Part shown: piece by piece, positions 1 to 41,400 of the stretch
Layout: each line of letters begins with the position of its first letter
How positions within the stretch are numbered: position 1 is the first letter of the stretch
From: Ceratotherium simum simum
Lineage: Eukaryota > Chordata > Mammalia > Perissodactyla > Rhinocerotidae
NCBI RefSeq assembly: GCF_000283155.1
Contig: NW_004454290.1
Location: forward strand, 1,865,127 to 1,929,126
Length of the DNA: 64,000 nucleotides
Direction: 5' to 3'
Notes under the pieces: model-generated
Databases searched by the model: none
What the model was told of the DNA's origin: nothing
Seen by the model: only the letters and a program-made list of their open reading frames with translations
Position numbers and translations under genes: made by a program

Positions 1-79
1 TCACCTGTGTGATTTTATACCCGTCCTTCTGGAGACCCTAAGTTCATCTAAATGAAGAAAAGAAAGAAACTAATATCTG

Positions 80-240
80 AGTGCCTACTATGTGCCCAAC
101 CCTGTTCTGGGCTCTTCTAAAAACATTTCATCCTCACAGCTTTTTAGGTGCTTTCATCCCATTTTAAAGATGAGGAAATATGAGTCTCAGAGAGTTGAAG
201 TAACTTACCCCAAGGCAAGCAGTCTGAGTCTTTCTAATTC
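80..240 (+). repeat. MIR-like fragment
   Basis: gtgcctactatgtgcccaac, then attttaaagatgaggaaata and agagagttgaagtaacttac follow the antisense MIR order. It lies in an ATP1A4 intron. Confidence 0.6.
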
Positions 241-582
241 TAAAATAAGTGCTATTTCTATAATATGTTGCTTTTCTGGATGATTCTGACTATAACTTTA
301 ATGGTAGAAATTTCAGCCATTATGGTAAAGCAAGAAGAATTATTTTGAGCAAGGAACGTTGTGGGGCCCCTCTTTTCAAGCTGTGTGGGTGAGTGTCCTG
401 CATGGTGTGTGTAAAGCCAAACATGATGTCCAAGGTCCCCTTCTGACTCAGGGCAGTGTAGGTAGAGAGAAAAGCACAGAAGCCCAGCTGTTATGCCCTG
501 TGCTACCCAGCAGGGGTCAGACTGGCTGTAGCCAGCAAAGCAGGGAGGGGGCTCAGGTCAGAGTATTGTCACTACTGACACT

Positions 583-775
583 GGGTCAGGATAATCCTTT
601 GTTGTGGAGGGAGAGGAGGGCTGTCCTGTGAACTGCAGGATGTTTAGCAGTATCCCTGCCCTCTACACACTAGATACCTGGTAGCAACTCCCTCCCACCC
701 CAGTTGTGACAACCAAAAATATCTCCAGAAATTGCCATTATCTCGTCAGGGGCAAAGTGCCCCTGACTGAGTCAC
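583..775 (+). mobile_element. MER20-like hAT element
   Basis: ggctgtcctgtgaactgcag, gatgtttagcagtatccctg, agttgtgacaaccaaaaata and tctccagaaattgcc appear in the MER20 consensus order. It lies in the intron before the first exon of the window. Confidence 0.8.
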
Positions 776-1166
776 TGGGTTAGAGGAGAAGGGGATATTG
801 GAACATAGGACTCTAGCAGAAGGGTAACCACTATTCCTGGGGATCTAGAAACTATTTAGCTGCTGAGGGCCAAAAAGGAAATATATAGGCAATAGAAGAT
901 AATTTAGATTAGGTATGATGAAGACCCTGACAGGGAAGGCAACTAGGCAATAAACCTGGGTATCTCTGGAGAGCTGTGATATCTCTTCAGAGACTTCTCA
1001 GACTAGGAGACTCTTATTTGTATAAACTAAAGATGAAGATAATAGAACACAAGAACTTCTCACAGGGCCTTGAGTTTCAACCTTGTTTTTGACCATTGAT
1101 AGCTTTCTCCTTGTAGGAACCAAAACCGACGGACTTCCCAATTCAGACTTGCGCCTTTATCCGCAG

Positions 1167-21397
<20,231 letters not shown>

Positions 21398-21700
21398 CCT
21401 CAGCAGAGGAAGAGCTTCACATGACCTAAGGGTGTCCTGAAGGCCAGGTGGAGGGTAGGGGTTATGAGTTTGGCACATCTGAGAGAGCATAGGAGATGGG
21501 GCAGAGAGATGCTAGGATGAATTACCTCAGATGAGAGGGATACAGGTGGTCCTGGTGCTGGAATGAGGGCACCATGAGGAGGAGATGGGATAGGTTGAGC
21601 AGAAGCCCGGCCTGCATCTGGCTGGAGCCCAGCAGGGAGGGGCCTTGCCCTGTTGAATCCAGTAGCCAGTCTACAGAGTAAATGTTTTCAACAGCTCTCA
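21398..21700 (+). other. ATP1A4: ATP1A4 3'UTR (end uncertain)
   Basis: Non-coding sequence after the TAA. No AATAAA lies close by. The best candidate signal is AGTAAA at 21677-21682, followed by a GT-rich stretch around 21708-21730, which would give a 3'UTR of about 300 nt. This is inferred from sequence alone. Confidence 0.4.
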
Positions 21701-21847
21701 CCTGGCTGGATGTGTCACATCTGATTTTTGTAGAGTGGGGATTTCTGTGACGCTCTATCCCTAGATCTTCATGGTAACCAGGCAGGGACATTCTTTCAGG
21801 GCTGAAGTCAAGGCTGGGAAGGGATAAGAATCAAGAATCCTCGCCCC

Positions 21848-22094
21848 GGGACTGGCCTGGTGGCGCAGTGGTTAAGTGCGCACACTCTGCTTTGGCGGCC
21901 CATGGTTCACAGGTTCGGATCCTGGGTGCTCACCGACGCACCACTTTTCAAGCCATGCTGTAGCAGCATCCCATATAAAGTGGAGGTGGATGGGCACGGA
22001 TGTTAGCCCAGGGCCAATCTTCCTCAGCAAAAAAGAGGAGGATGGCGTGGATGTTAGCTCAGGGCTAGTCTTCCTCACAAAACAAAAAACAAAA
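21848..22094 (+). mobile_element. ERE-type SINE, plus orientation
   Basis: Head ggactggcctggtggcgcag, body cccatataaagtggaggtgg and the two ttagc(c/t)cagggc segments with an A-rich tail. Short flanking copies aagaatcc lie at 21833-21840 and 22095-22102; the match extends imperfectly further. Confidence 0.88.
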
Positions 22095-25000
22095 AAGAAT
22101 CCTTGCACCTTGAAGGCTAGCCCCCATCTTAAAGTCACTCTCCGACCTGATGGAAAGCAAGGACAGGCCAAGTGACTGCCCCCAAAGTCAAGATGGGATC
22201 AGAGAAATGGAGGGGGGTATTGTGAGAGAGGAGCAGCGGGGCCACACCCTATAGAGGGGCCACAGCACCCACATCCGGTGCTGTCAGGGGCTACTCATCC
22301 AGCCCCACCCACACGGTTCCTCAGATCAGCTTATAGAATCATAGAGTTTTAGTGCTAGAGAGACCTTATTTTATCACTTAAGAACCTGAGGTCCAGAGAG
22401 GTTAAAAGACTTGGGAAGGGTCACGTGGTGAGTGGTGAATGTGGGGCCACAGCCCCTCCTCTGAGGAAGGGACTGGTGGTCCCTGCCCTCCACCCCCTGT
22501 CATTGGGGCATCTCGACCCCATCCCATACATCAGCCAGTTTTCTCTGGTGTAGTCTTGAAATAGATGCTGTAAGAATGCTTTTCGAATCCCTGTAGCCTT
22601 TACTTAAGGTGAAGCACCCCAACCCCTCGTGCCCCAGGCTCCACAGGGGGTGATGGACATTCCTAAAAGCCTGGTCTCGGAGCCCAGCACTTGGCTGCAT
22701 CTCAGGTGGGTGAGCAGCCCTAGGAGTCTCCTGCCCACCCTTGGTGGTGGCTCTTCTTCCTCTTCACCCACTCGCTGGCTTTTGCTTTGTGAACCCATCC
22801 ACTTTGTCTTGTGGTTTAGTTCATTCTCTTTTAGAGGAGAGGATTGGCTGTGCCCAAAAGTATACAGAGCAAGAGAGAAACACTAAGGAAAGCCGGGGGA
22901 GATCGTAGACTGTCACCAAAAACAAAGCACAAGTGTTAAGTGACTGCGCGCTTCGCCTGGCAGAGGGACAGGGGCCTTACACACACCATCCATTAATCCA
23001 GATAACAAATGTATTCTTAACACCCTCCCCCACATTTTATAGACGAGGAAACCAAGGTCTGTCTTGTTCCAGAACTTGTGCCTTTCATCACTTTTCAAAC
23101 TGGTCTTACAATGAGGGCTGAGCCAAAAATATACAAATATAACACAAAAAATAGGACAGTGATGGAGGAAGGGCCAGGGACAGTCTGGGCTGGCAAAGAG
23201 AAGGCCACTGTAAAGTACAGCCCACCACTCCTCCCTACATCGGGCCCCTCCTCAGAGGTCTCTCTCCTGCCTATTCCCCTTCCTCCTCCAACACAAGGTC
23301 TCCTAGGGACAGGGCTATATCAGTCTGGGGTCCTTCCCTGTCTGCTGACACGGCTGAACCAGACCCTGGAAGTTAGAGGGGCCAGGGTGTGTGTGAGTGA
23401 GGTGGGGAGGGGGAGTTGGAGGGGCCAGCTCCTCAGGTTTCAGTAGCAGGAGCTTTGGGTGTCTGGTGGGTTAAAAATACAGAGGCCCAACTCAGGGTCA
23501 TTTGACACCAGTGGCTGAAGCCTGTTAACTCCTAAGGCCTGAAGGCAGGGGCATAGAGGGAAGGGTCTGAGTAGACAGTAGAGAGCAAAGCATCAGAGAG
23601 AGGAGGAGAGGGAGTGGGAGGGGAAGGGGAACAGCTGCTGGAAAGGAAAAGGGCAGAACTGGAGAGCCAAGGGCAAGGAGAGGGAGTAGGATGGGATGAA
23701 ATGGTCTGGTGGGTGCAGGAGGAAACAGAGCAGGCCTGGGGCCCATCTCACACCCTTGGGGGTACAAAAGGTCAGATTCATGATGGATTGAGTCTCAAGT
23801 TCCAACGTCTCTGTCCAAATGTTTCCCCCTCCCCAAGAGTGCAGCAGAAGTAAGACATCAGGGCTGGTCATCTATTTCTGGGCCGGTATGCCCATCTCTC
23901 CCACTGTCTTTGCTCTGGCTGTGGGGCTGTGGGCATGTTAGTCACTCTCTTGTGAGCCCGGGAGATGGGTTCTGAGGTCTCTTCAGCTCTAACATGCCCT
24001 GCTTAGGCTAGCTGTGGCCTTTTGTGCTCCAGTGACAGCTGTCCCTCTTGGACCTACTCCTGCCACGTTCTTGAGCTTTTCCGTGGCCTTCCTTGCTTAG
24101 CTATGTAAGGTCCACCCCACGGGAGTGTGGAAAAGTTATTCCTTTAACATAATTTCATTCCCCTGCCTGGGTGCACAATAAACACGGTCCCTCCAACACC
24201 AGAGATACCTCAGGGTGAGGATGGAGGGCTTCTGACTTTGATCTAGCCTCTCCATGGTCTCCCTAATGCTTTGGTTTATCTGTACATGGTAAGAGCCCTG
24301 GCGGGCATGAAGAGGCTCCTTCCTTCCTAGGTACCCAGAACTGAACTCATCCACTCTGCCCTCCGCCCCAAGCTGGGGGTGCAGGAAGTTAGAGCCTCCC
24401 CCCGAGTTCTGCTTTGACTCTCAGGTGCACAGAATTAATCAATATCCTGGCTCAGGGCATAGGACCCACCCCTTTATATCTTCCCGGTGTTAATTTGTTC
24501 CCCTGGTGTTTATACCTGATCCTCTTTGTCTTGTCAAAGACGTAGGAATGAATAGTCGCTATCTGCTCTCCTTGGAATCATTCAGCCTGGGGGATCCTCC
24601 CTTCCCACTGTGTCCTAGAAAACTGAGTCCCATAGGATCAGAGTAGAGAGAGCAAGCAGGGCACAGTGGCCGAATGAATTTCCCCTTCTCATCTTGTGCG
24701 TCCTGGGCAGAGAAACCCCAAATCCACACCTCTACACGATGGACGTGGGCCAGCACTTCTCGTCCCACGCCCTGTCCTTCCCCGGCATTCCCGAGTTAGG
24801 AGTGTTGAGTGAAGCAAAGGAAACTGGCTGGAGCTGAGCCAGGTGGCCAGTCCTGGACGCGGCTCCATCTTTTATTCAGAGGATGACCTCATCCTTGGTC
24901 CTGGTTCTTTAAAGGGAAGTGCAGGGGTCTCTTTCCTGCAACCAGGATTGCATTTTTACCGCCCTCCTCCTCCACAGGATCAAAGAAACAGACTTCACCT

Positions 25001-25205
25001 AGAGAAGACTCCCAGCTCTTAGGACCCAGAGTCAATACTGCATTTGTCCCGCTTTTGTCCTGTCTTATGAATTTGACCTCTGACCCAGAACACCTCCTCC
25101 CCTCCACCTCCATTTCCTTCTCTCTGAGTACCTTACCCTCCCTCAGCCCTCCCTAATTACTCAAAATCTCCCCTCCCCCAGCCCCAGCTTCATTTACCTC
25201 CAACT

Positions 25206-25251
25206 CATCTGGTCTTATTTTTAGCTCTGGCTTTTTCCTTTCTTAATATGG
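25206..25251 (+). promoter_or_regulatory. muscle-type E-box / MEF2 / CArG-like cluster upstream of CASQ1
   Basis: An E-box CATCTG lies at 25206-25211. TTATTTTTAG at 25215-25224 fits the MEF2 consensus YTAWWWWTAR. CTTAATATGG at 25242-25251 is one base from an SRF CArG box. The three lie within 46 bp, about 0.5 kb before the ATG. Such spacing is typical of skeletal-muscle promoters; actual binding is inferred. Confidence 0.6.
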
Positions 25252-25716
25252 CGATGAGCACTTAGGCCAGAGGCGCCGGGACAGGGGCTGAGGAGCCCTG
25301 GGCGTTGGGGGAGGGGGAGGGGAAGGAGGCTCTGGGAGCCTGGGGGAGAGGTGTAGGAGGTGGGAGGACCTGGCCCTCATGGAGCTGTCCTGGCCTCGGA
25401 AGGTTATCCATCTCTGCTGCCAATCCCAGAGACATATTTAGACAGGACCCGGTGGGGGCTGAGGGGTGCCAATCTCAGGGGCAGCTCCGGTTCCCTCCCC
25501 GCCCCCTGCTCCTATTCCTCCTCCTGACCCTTGTTCTCTTGGCTCTCTGGGCAGTTTCTCCAGGACTCAGCAGTGTCCTCTGTCCACTGCTCTGGGCCAT
25601 TCCCCACCCCACCCCCACTGTGAGCCCCTAACTCAAGATTCGGGACCCAGGGGCTCCTCCCTACCCCAGCTAACTTCTCCTGGACCAGGAGAGCCGGCCC
25701 ACATCCCACTACCTCC

Positions 25717-34734
<9,018 letters not shown>

Positions 34735-35240
34735 TTGCTGTGGCAACCATCTCCCAGCCCCGCCTGCTCTCCTCAGGCTCCCTCCTGCCTTCCCTATGCT
34801 TCCCTGAGCTCCTCCAGGGACACCAGGTCATTCTCTGCCACAGGGCCCATTGGGGTTTATATGCTGAGTGCTGAGACTCTGATCCCCCTCACCTGATGAA
34901 GAAAGGAGCTACTTTTCCCTACATACCAGCCCAGCTATCTCATCTGACTTCTGTTTCCTGTCGCACAATGTCCCTGTATCTAGTATTTGTTTCCTCCATC
35001 ACTCCCTACACTCTTTCTTGTGATTTTCCTCTTGCCATATCTGTGGGCCCCCATCTTGATTCTGTTCCCTCCACTTGTGCACACTCTCCCCTGACTCTCT
35101 CAAATCCTATATCCTTCTGACTGTCCTATCCCTGGCCAGGAGGAAGGGGGGGTACTTTGTCTGGGGCTGCATCTCACCAATCTCTTGTTAATGTATTTGG
35201 GTCAAATGAGAGGCCTCAATAAAGGATCTGGGGCAGCATG
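34735..35240 (+). other. CASQ1: CASQ1 3'UTR with polyadenylation signal
   Basis: About 0.5 kb of non-coding sequence ending with AATAAA at 35218-35223 and a GT-rich stretch (gagcaagtgtctgctgatga) just after. The exact cleavage point is inferred. Confidence 0.8.
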
Positions 35241-38134
35241 AGCAAGTGTCTGCTGATGAGGTCTCACCCCTATGCCAGGAAAGAGGCAGCCAGAGACTGG
35301 GAGATTTAGGTGTGGGTGACTTGTTAGGGGACTGTGGTGGGGGGGTTGGGGCTCCCTCCAGGCAGTTATCCCAGAGAAGCTTGGATTATTTATCTGCCGC
35401 AAGTCAACAAGCCTTTTCTGAACACATGGTGTTTGTCCAGCACCGCTATTAGGCTCTGGGAGAACAGAGAGTGCTGGGCCTGTCCCTGCTCTCGAGCTGT
35501 TTAGCCTCACTGGGAAGTCAAGACAAACACACTAAACAATTGAAGAAAAATACAAAGCAATATGTAATTAAGTGATTATGTGCTGCTTGATAGCACCCTC
35601 CCTGCAGCTCTTATTGAACATCGAGACTGAGCCCAAATAACACTTCCTCAAGGAGGCCTTCCCAGAGGTGGCCCCTCCTGCAGTTCCCTCCTCTGGGTTC
35701 ACACTGCACTCTCTATATACACCTTTATTCTGATATTCAGTTTGTTCTATCATAGTTCTTCATTTACACGTCTGTCCTCCCCACTAGACTGTGAGCCCCT
35801 TGAAGGCAGGAACCCAGGCTTTTCTCTGTTTCCACAGGGCCTGACATGCAAAAAGTAGTCCCTAATAAATGTTAAAAGAAGGAACAAATGAACAGAATGG
35901 GCTCAGAGGAGAGAGATCAGAGTGGGCTTTGATGGCTTCATAAAGGAAGTGAGCATTTTCTAGGCCTTAAATGAAGAGTGGGATTTGACTGGGGGCAAAG
36001 GAGTTGGGGAGGGGACATTTCAGTCGGTGGAGACATCAAAAGCCCTGGCAGAATGTGTGTGTCATATTGGGGCCCAGAAGAAACCAGAGAGACAAGAAGA
36101 GGAGTTCAAGTGGTGGTCATGAGGTTGGGTGGGCATAATGGGGCTCGGCTGTAGAGGTGTTTGCATTTAATCCTGTAAGAAGTGGGGAAAGGGCAAAATT
36201 TAATCTGGCAGTGATGAGCAGGATGGTTATAGGGAGGGGAGCTGATGGAGATATCAGAGGCAGGGAGCCCAACTCATATAATCAGAGACTGTTATAATAA
36301 TCGGGGTGAAGTTGGGAGAATATGCAAGTGAGTGGTGGTCACAGGAATGGAGAGGAAATGTTGAGTTTTGTACAACAGGGGTCCCCCAGACCTGGACCTC
36401 CTGTAGTTCCTGGCAGGAAGGATCCACATGCTCTCCAGCACAGCCCAGGCTGGGGTAAATATAAAGGAGTCAGGGTGGTGGAACCAAGCAACTGAATAAG
36501 CCCATAACTAATAGACATTACGGTTTTCATGGATCAGGTATAAAAGGGTTGCTGCGAGACTTAAAGGATTTATAAGCATGGAAGAATGAGACCTGAGGTT
36601 ACAGAACTTGTCACTCACCCTCTACAGACAAATCCAGGGAGTGTTCCTAGAGAAGGTGGCAGGACTGTAGAGTAGAAACCATGTATTCATCCAACTTGTA
36701 CCCATGTAATAAATGTTTAATATACATTATGGGCACTGGGCCAATACAATAATATTATGGAGCTTACTCTCTAGCATAGGTCAGTGAAAGGCCTCGGACT
36801 AATATCTCATGTGTTTTAAGTACCCATCTATGCCAGGCCCTAGGAGACTGATGATTTCTAGATCTCAGAAGAACTCTGTCAGATAGGAATCAGCATCACC
36901 ATCTTACCAGAGAGGACACTCAGGCTCAGGGGCATAACGTGCCCCAGAAAGGAGCAGAGCTAGCATGAGCCCAAGTCCCCTGTACCTGGTTGCCTCTGGG
37001 AGACCTGAACGTTTCACTGACTGTAGATAAGTCATTTAGCTTCTCCAAGTCTCAAAGATGGGTCAACAAAATCATTTTTGGCGCTGCAACACAGAACAAA
37101 TGTGATACACACAAAGGTAAATTATGAGAGTGCCTTACTATCAAAGGGGTAGTGACAGGGTGCACTGGGGGAGGAGATGGTGAAGAGCAAAGAAAAGGGC
37201 TGTGGAACCCCAAAGCAGCAGGAGCCGAGCCTGAGCCTCTTCGAGGAGCAGTGTAGACCCAAGAAATGAGAGGCTCACTTTAGGCTTCCTGAGGGGTCTC
37301 TGCCAGGTGGGAACTGGCATGAGGCCAGGGGGTTCCCAGAGGTGGTACAGACACTGATGGGACTCAGACCTCTTCCCAGGCCAGACTCTGCCAGAGTTGA
37401 GGTGGGACCCCTTAGGCTGGAGATGGGGGTGAAAACAGATGCTTCCCTGCTTCTTCCTTCCCTCTTTCAGTCTGGCTGAGAATCTGAGGGAGGAAAGTCC
37501 CTGGGGTGGAGGGGAAGTGAGAGCTGCCATGCTGGGCCTGAGCAGGGGCAGAGCTAGGAGACAGAGCTAAGTGGCTTTGCAAGTTGTCTATATTTGCATG
37601 CTGAGCTCACTGCTGCTCTTCTTCTCCCCAGAAAATAAAATTACATCATGGTAGGGGGAAGGCTGGAGGGTGGTATATTTGGGAAAGGTGAGAGGAACAC
37701 AAGGGGGCCGCTGGAATCATCCTGGAGAGAAAAAGATCCATGGCTACAGGTCAAGGGAAGGAGGTCCCATGTTGAGTCTGAGCCCCAACCCCTACTGCCA
37801 ACCCCACCACCCAATGTGGGTAAGTCTGAGCTCCCCTGACCCATAAGGGGAGGGAAAGAGGTTTTCCAAATACCAAGTCTAAGAGGACCCAGAGGTCAAA
37901 GGCCTTCCAAACCCCTAAACCCTAACTCACTCTGTGCCTCCCAGGGTCCTAGCCACTGTGGCCACCGAAAGGTCATAAGGGGAGGGGACAGTCCCATCGG
38001 GAAAGAATTAAATCTGAGATTTGGGTTTTGCGGTTTACGGAAGAGGCAGCGTACCTACTCCAGCCCTCCCCCATTTCTGTCCCCCATCCCAGGAGCCTTC
38101 CAGAACCCCAGCCCCCGGCTGCCTCCCCTCCCCC
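35241..38134. other. CASQ1-PEA15 intergenic region
   Basis: 35390-36330 is mostly L2-like, including an L2 3' end at about 35590-35885 (actagactgtgagccccttg, tccctaataaatgttaaaag). 36820-37000 is MIR-like. The rest, up to the CpG island, shows no gene. An octamer ATTTGCAT lies at 37592-37599. Confidence 0.6.
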
Positions 38135-38283
38135 NNNNNNNNNNNNNNNNNNNNNNNNNNNNNNNNNNNNNNNNNNNNNNNNNNNNNNNNNNNNNNNNNN
38201 NNNNNNNNNNNNNNNNNNNNNNNNNNNNNNNNNNNNNNNNNNNNNNNNNNNNNNNNNNNNNNNNNNNNNNNNNNNNNNNNNNN
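38135..38283. other. assembly gap of 149 N at the PEA15 CpG island
   Basis: Unknown bases directly before a GGC-repeat tract. The gap probably hides the PEA15 core promoter and the 5' end of exon 1. Confidence 0.95.
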
Positions 38284-38289
38284 GGAAGA

Positions 38290-38328
<39 letters not shown>

Positions 38329-38428
38329 AGAAGCGGCGGCGGCGGGAGCTGAGGAGGAGGCTCCGGACGCTCCTCAGGAACCGGGGACACCCGAGTGCCC
38401 GCGCCCTGAGCGCTCAGCCCCGGAGGCG
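38284..38428 (+). other. PEA15: PEA15 noncoding exon 1 (5' end missing)
   Basis: GC-rich 5'UTR sequence ending ccccggaggcg before GTGAGAGG at 38429. Joined to the acceptor before 44560 it places TC before the ATG. It contains a GGC tract of 13 units (38290-38328). The border is inferred from the donor and from the gene's known noncoding first exon. Confidence 0.65.
38290..38328 (+). repeat. (GGC)13 trinucleotide tract in the PEA15 5'UTR
   Basis: Thirteen uninterrupted GGC units seven bases after the gap, followed by an interruption (agaa) and further GCGGCGG. The count is a minimum for the locus if the gap contains more units. Confidence 0.9.
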
Positions 38429-41400
38429 GTGAGAGGGCGGAGAGGAGATGTGTCGCGGGGAGGGGGCAGATTTGGGGTCTGGACTCGGAGGGGCGTCGAT
38501 CCGGGACGCCCCGGGCCAGATGGGGAGCGGGGGCCCCGGACGGGTCCGCTCTGTGTCAGGCCGCACGGGCTCCGTCTCTGTCGGTGCGTTCTGAGCGCCG
38601 AGAGGGTGCTGCAGGCGGCGTGGCTTTGGCCGCCCATTCCATGCTGAACGGCAGTTTGGGAGTCGGACCGGGGCCTGGGGATTAGGATGGAGCCTGCTTC
38701 CCGCCCAGCCGGCTCGGCCGAGCCAGCTCCCGCCCCTCCCTCCCCTTCTCTGGCTCCGGCCTCGCCTGGGCTGGCGGTCTCCCGGCCCAGCCCTGCCTCA
38801 GTTACCCGGGCTGCCGCCCCTGCTCCGAGGGCTCAACCCGGCTGCTGGCACCATGTGCCCTCACGCTAGCCTCTGCACCTGGGGAAGAGGTGGAATTGGG
38901 GAAGGCTTGTCCGGAGGTAAGGAGGAAGGAGCTGGGGGTGTAGAGGAGTGAAGTAGCTAACTGTAAAACCCCTAATTAATTTCATATAATCCATGTCAAA
39001 ACTGACAGAGACACACACACCTACAAGAAGACACACACCAGTACACACGGTGACACACACCCATATGACTCTTACACACATCGTCTCGCACACAGCAAAT
39101 CACAAACGTCGCTGCACTACACATCCAACCCCCCACCTCACCCCCTCAGTCTCCCATGTGTAAGTCTTCTTGGAAGAACAGCAATCTAACAGGACAGCTG
39201 AGTGGGGGCCACTGTCCCCAAGTCCACCCTAATTTTCCGGGCACCTTCTCCCAGCCCTGGGCTTCAGATCGCCTCTCTTTAAAAGTGGGAAAAGATGCAA
39301 GAAAATTTTTGTCTCACTTCAGGACAGGGAGACAGGATCTTGAGTGCGAGTGAGCCTGGTGCTCTGAAACTGGGTGAGTAGGTTGGGTATGGGCTGCTGG
39401 TGGCCTTTCTTGCTGGGTCCAGTTAGAGCTAAGGGTGCTGGGAGTGGCTGGTTTCTGGGCATCAGAGTGGCCAAGGGATGGAGGAGGGGGTGGAAGAAAG
39501 GAAGAGGGAGAAAAAGAAAGAATGAATATGAGTCAGCCAAGGATGGAGCCCAAGTCAGAGAGAGAGAATGAGGAGAATGTGTGTGAGAGGGAGACAGATG
39601 GAGAGAGGGACAGACAGACAGACAGGGACAGGGACAAGGAGGAAGTGAGAGACTGAGATGGTCAGAAGAGTGGGAAGAGTGCTGGCAATGGACCACAGAG
39701 GCTCAGCAATCTGGGAGGATGAAAGCAGGGTGGTGGTGTGACCACAGGGAGTCAGGGGAAACATGCTGAATATGTGTATTTTGTTTCTCTAGTATGTGTC
39801 TGGCCCCCAGGCTGTCAGAGCGATTAGCTTTAATTGCTCTTCCCTTTGTGGTTAAACACTCCATTGGGGAAATTGCCAGAGATGCCCTAGGCTGTCGGCT
39901 GCCCTGGTTGCCTACTTCCTCACTTCCCTGACACCTGTGCCCATCACATGTACATGTATTGTCATGCATGAAGGAGAGGGCCACAGAGTCACACCCTGCC
40001 ATGCCATCCCCTCACTCTCTCCTGCAGATCGTCACACACAATGCAATGGTGGACATCACCAACCTGTATGCAGCCAACCAATCCAGGCCCCTCCCCACCA
40101 AACTTACTCTACCTCTTTACAGCATGGATGCTCACTCCCTCCTAACAGTATAGCAGCTCTAAGTCTTCAGATGGGGACCACTGAGTCACAGAACCCAGGA
40201 GTCCTACGTATTCATGGCTACCATCAAGTGGGATAGAATGAAAGCTCATTGAAAGGAAAGGAGGAAAAGAGAGACTGAGAGACCAGGGAGAAAGGCAATG
40301 GATGAGGAAGACAGAGAGATGGGAGAGAAACAGAAATAGAAGTAGGGAGAGACAACCAGAGGAGTGGAGAGTGGCACAGGCCCATCCCCCTCCTCGCCAT
40401 CAGGCAGCCCTTCTCTGCCCTGCCTGATCCAATGCCAGGTGTCTCCTGATGCCCCCATCTTGGGTTTGGTCTTTCTTGTCTTAGACTAAGGGCTAAAGGC
40501 TTAGCCCTGTCCCTCTGCCCATAGGCAACCCATTTTGCTTCTTGGACTGAACCGAACATTTTGAGGCCCAGGTATCCTGCTTCCCCTCATTCCCAGACTG
40601 ACTCTGGAGCCTTAGAGCCCTCTTCTTCCTTCATTACAGGAATAAACACACTCCCCACTCCCCAAAGCTGAGTAGAAGCTAAGGGAAGAAGTCAATTGAG
40701 TATGACATTAAAGGAATAATTAGGGATGAACTACAGGACTGCTTGAATTTGGGAAAAGATAAAATTTAAAATAGGAATCTTGCACTCTTCCCCTCCCACC
40801 CCTCTGCTTCTCCTTGATTACCACCCCCTTACCCCCAACTCCAAGCAACAAGACAGACAGACTTGAGTGTCTACAAGCACCCTCTTGCCCATTGCAGGGA
40901 TCTCCAGGTCCTTGCAGCTGTGTGAGATGGCCCCTCCCCTCAGCATTAGGCAGCTGCCACAGATGTGAGGGAAGGAGGGGCAGCAGCTCCTAATATTCAG
41001 GCTTTCTTCTTAAGTTTACTGAGGATTTGGAACCAAATGCTAGGGAGAGGGGATAATCATGAATTAACGTCATAATGCACAGAAATTCTTTTGGTGCTAC
41101 CACCTCTTCCACAGGTGGTTATCCCATTTTGCTAGGCTTCTCAAAGTACCCCCAGGGCCGGTCTCTTCATCCCCCAGTGCCCAGAGAGCACCCACCTGTC
41201 ATGCTCCCATCTCCTACCCTAGAAGGTCAGTATATAACGATCCTTACCTCCTGCCCCTCTTCCCCAGCATCCTCACTTGGTTTGACCTTTGTCAGGGTTC
41301 TGCCTGGGGCCAGCTTGGAAGGAGAGGGAGGAAGGAAGGAAGGTGTGAGGAAGCAGTGAGCAGAGCACAGAATGATCTGGGAGGGAAGGGGACTGACTTC

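Larger units (their letters stand above)
21701..25716. other. ATP1A4-CASQ1 intergenic region and CASQ1 5' flank
   Basis: Holds one ERE SINE (21848-22094) and a MIR-like stretch near 22335-22440 (aacctgaggtccagagaggt). A purine-rich tract lies at about 23570-23740, and the CASQ1 muscle-type element cluster is near 25206-25251. I see no further gene. Confidence 0.6.
38284..38880. promoter_or_regulatory. PEA15: CpG island of the PEA15 promoter
   Basis: GC-rich with dense CG dinucleotides, unlike the surrounding sequence. It spans the likely exon 1 and the beginning of intron 1. Its left edge is lost in the gap. Confidence 0.8.

Noticed and set aside
25432..25442. TATA-like ACATATTTAGA before CASQ1
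   Set aside because: It is a poor TATA box and only a partial MEF2 site; without transcript data I do not call it a core promoter.
38021..38647. Long open frame rich in Ala/Glu across the 149-N gap
   Set aside because: It is open only because N is read as X and because GGC/GCG repeats lack stops. The position is the PEA15 promoter and noncoding exon 1.
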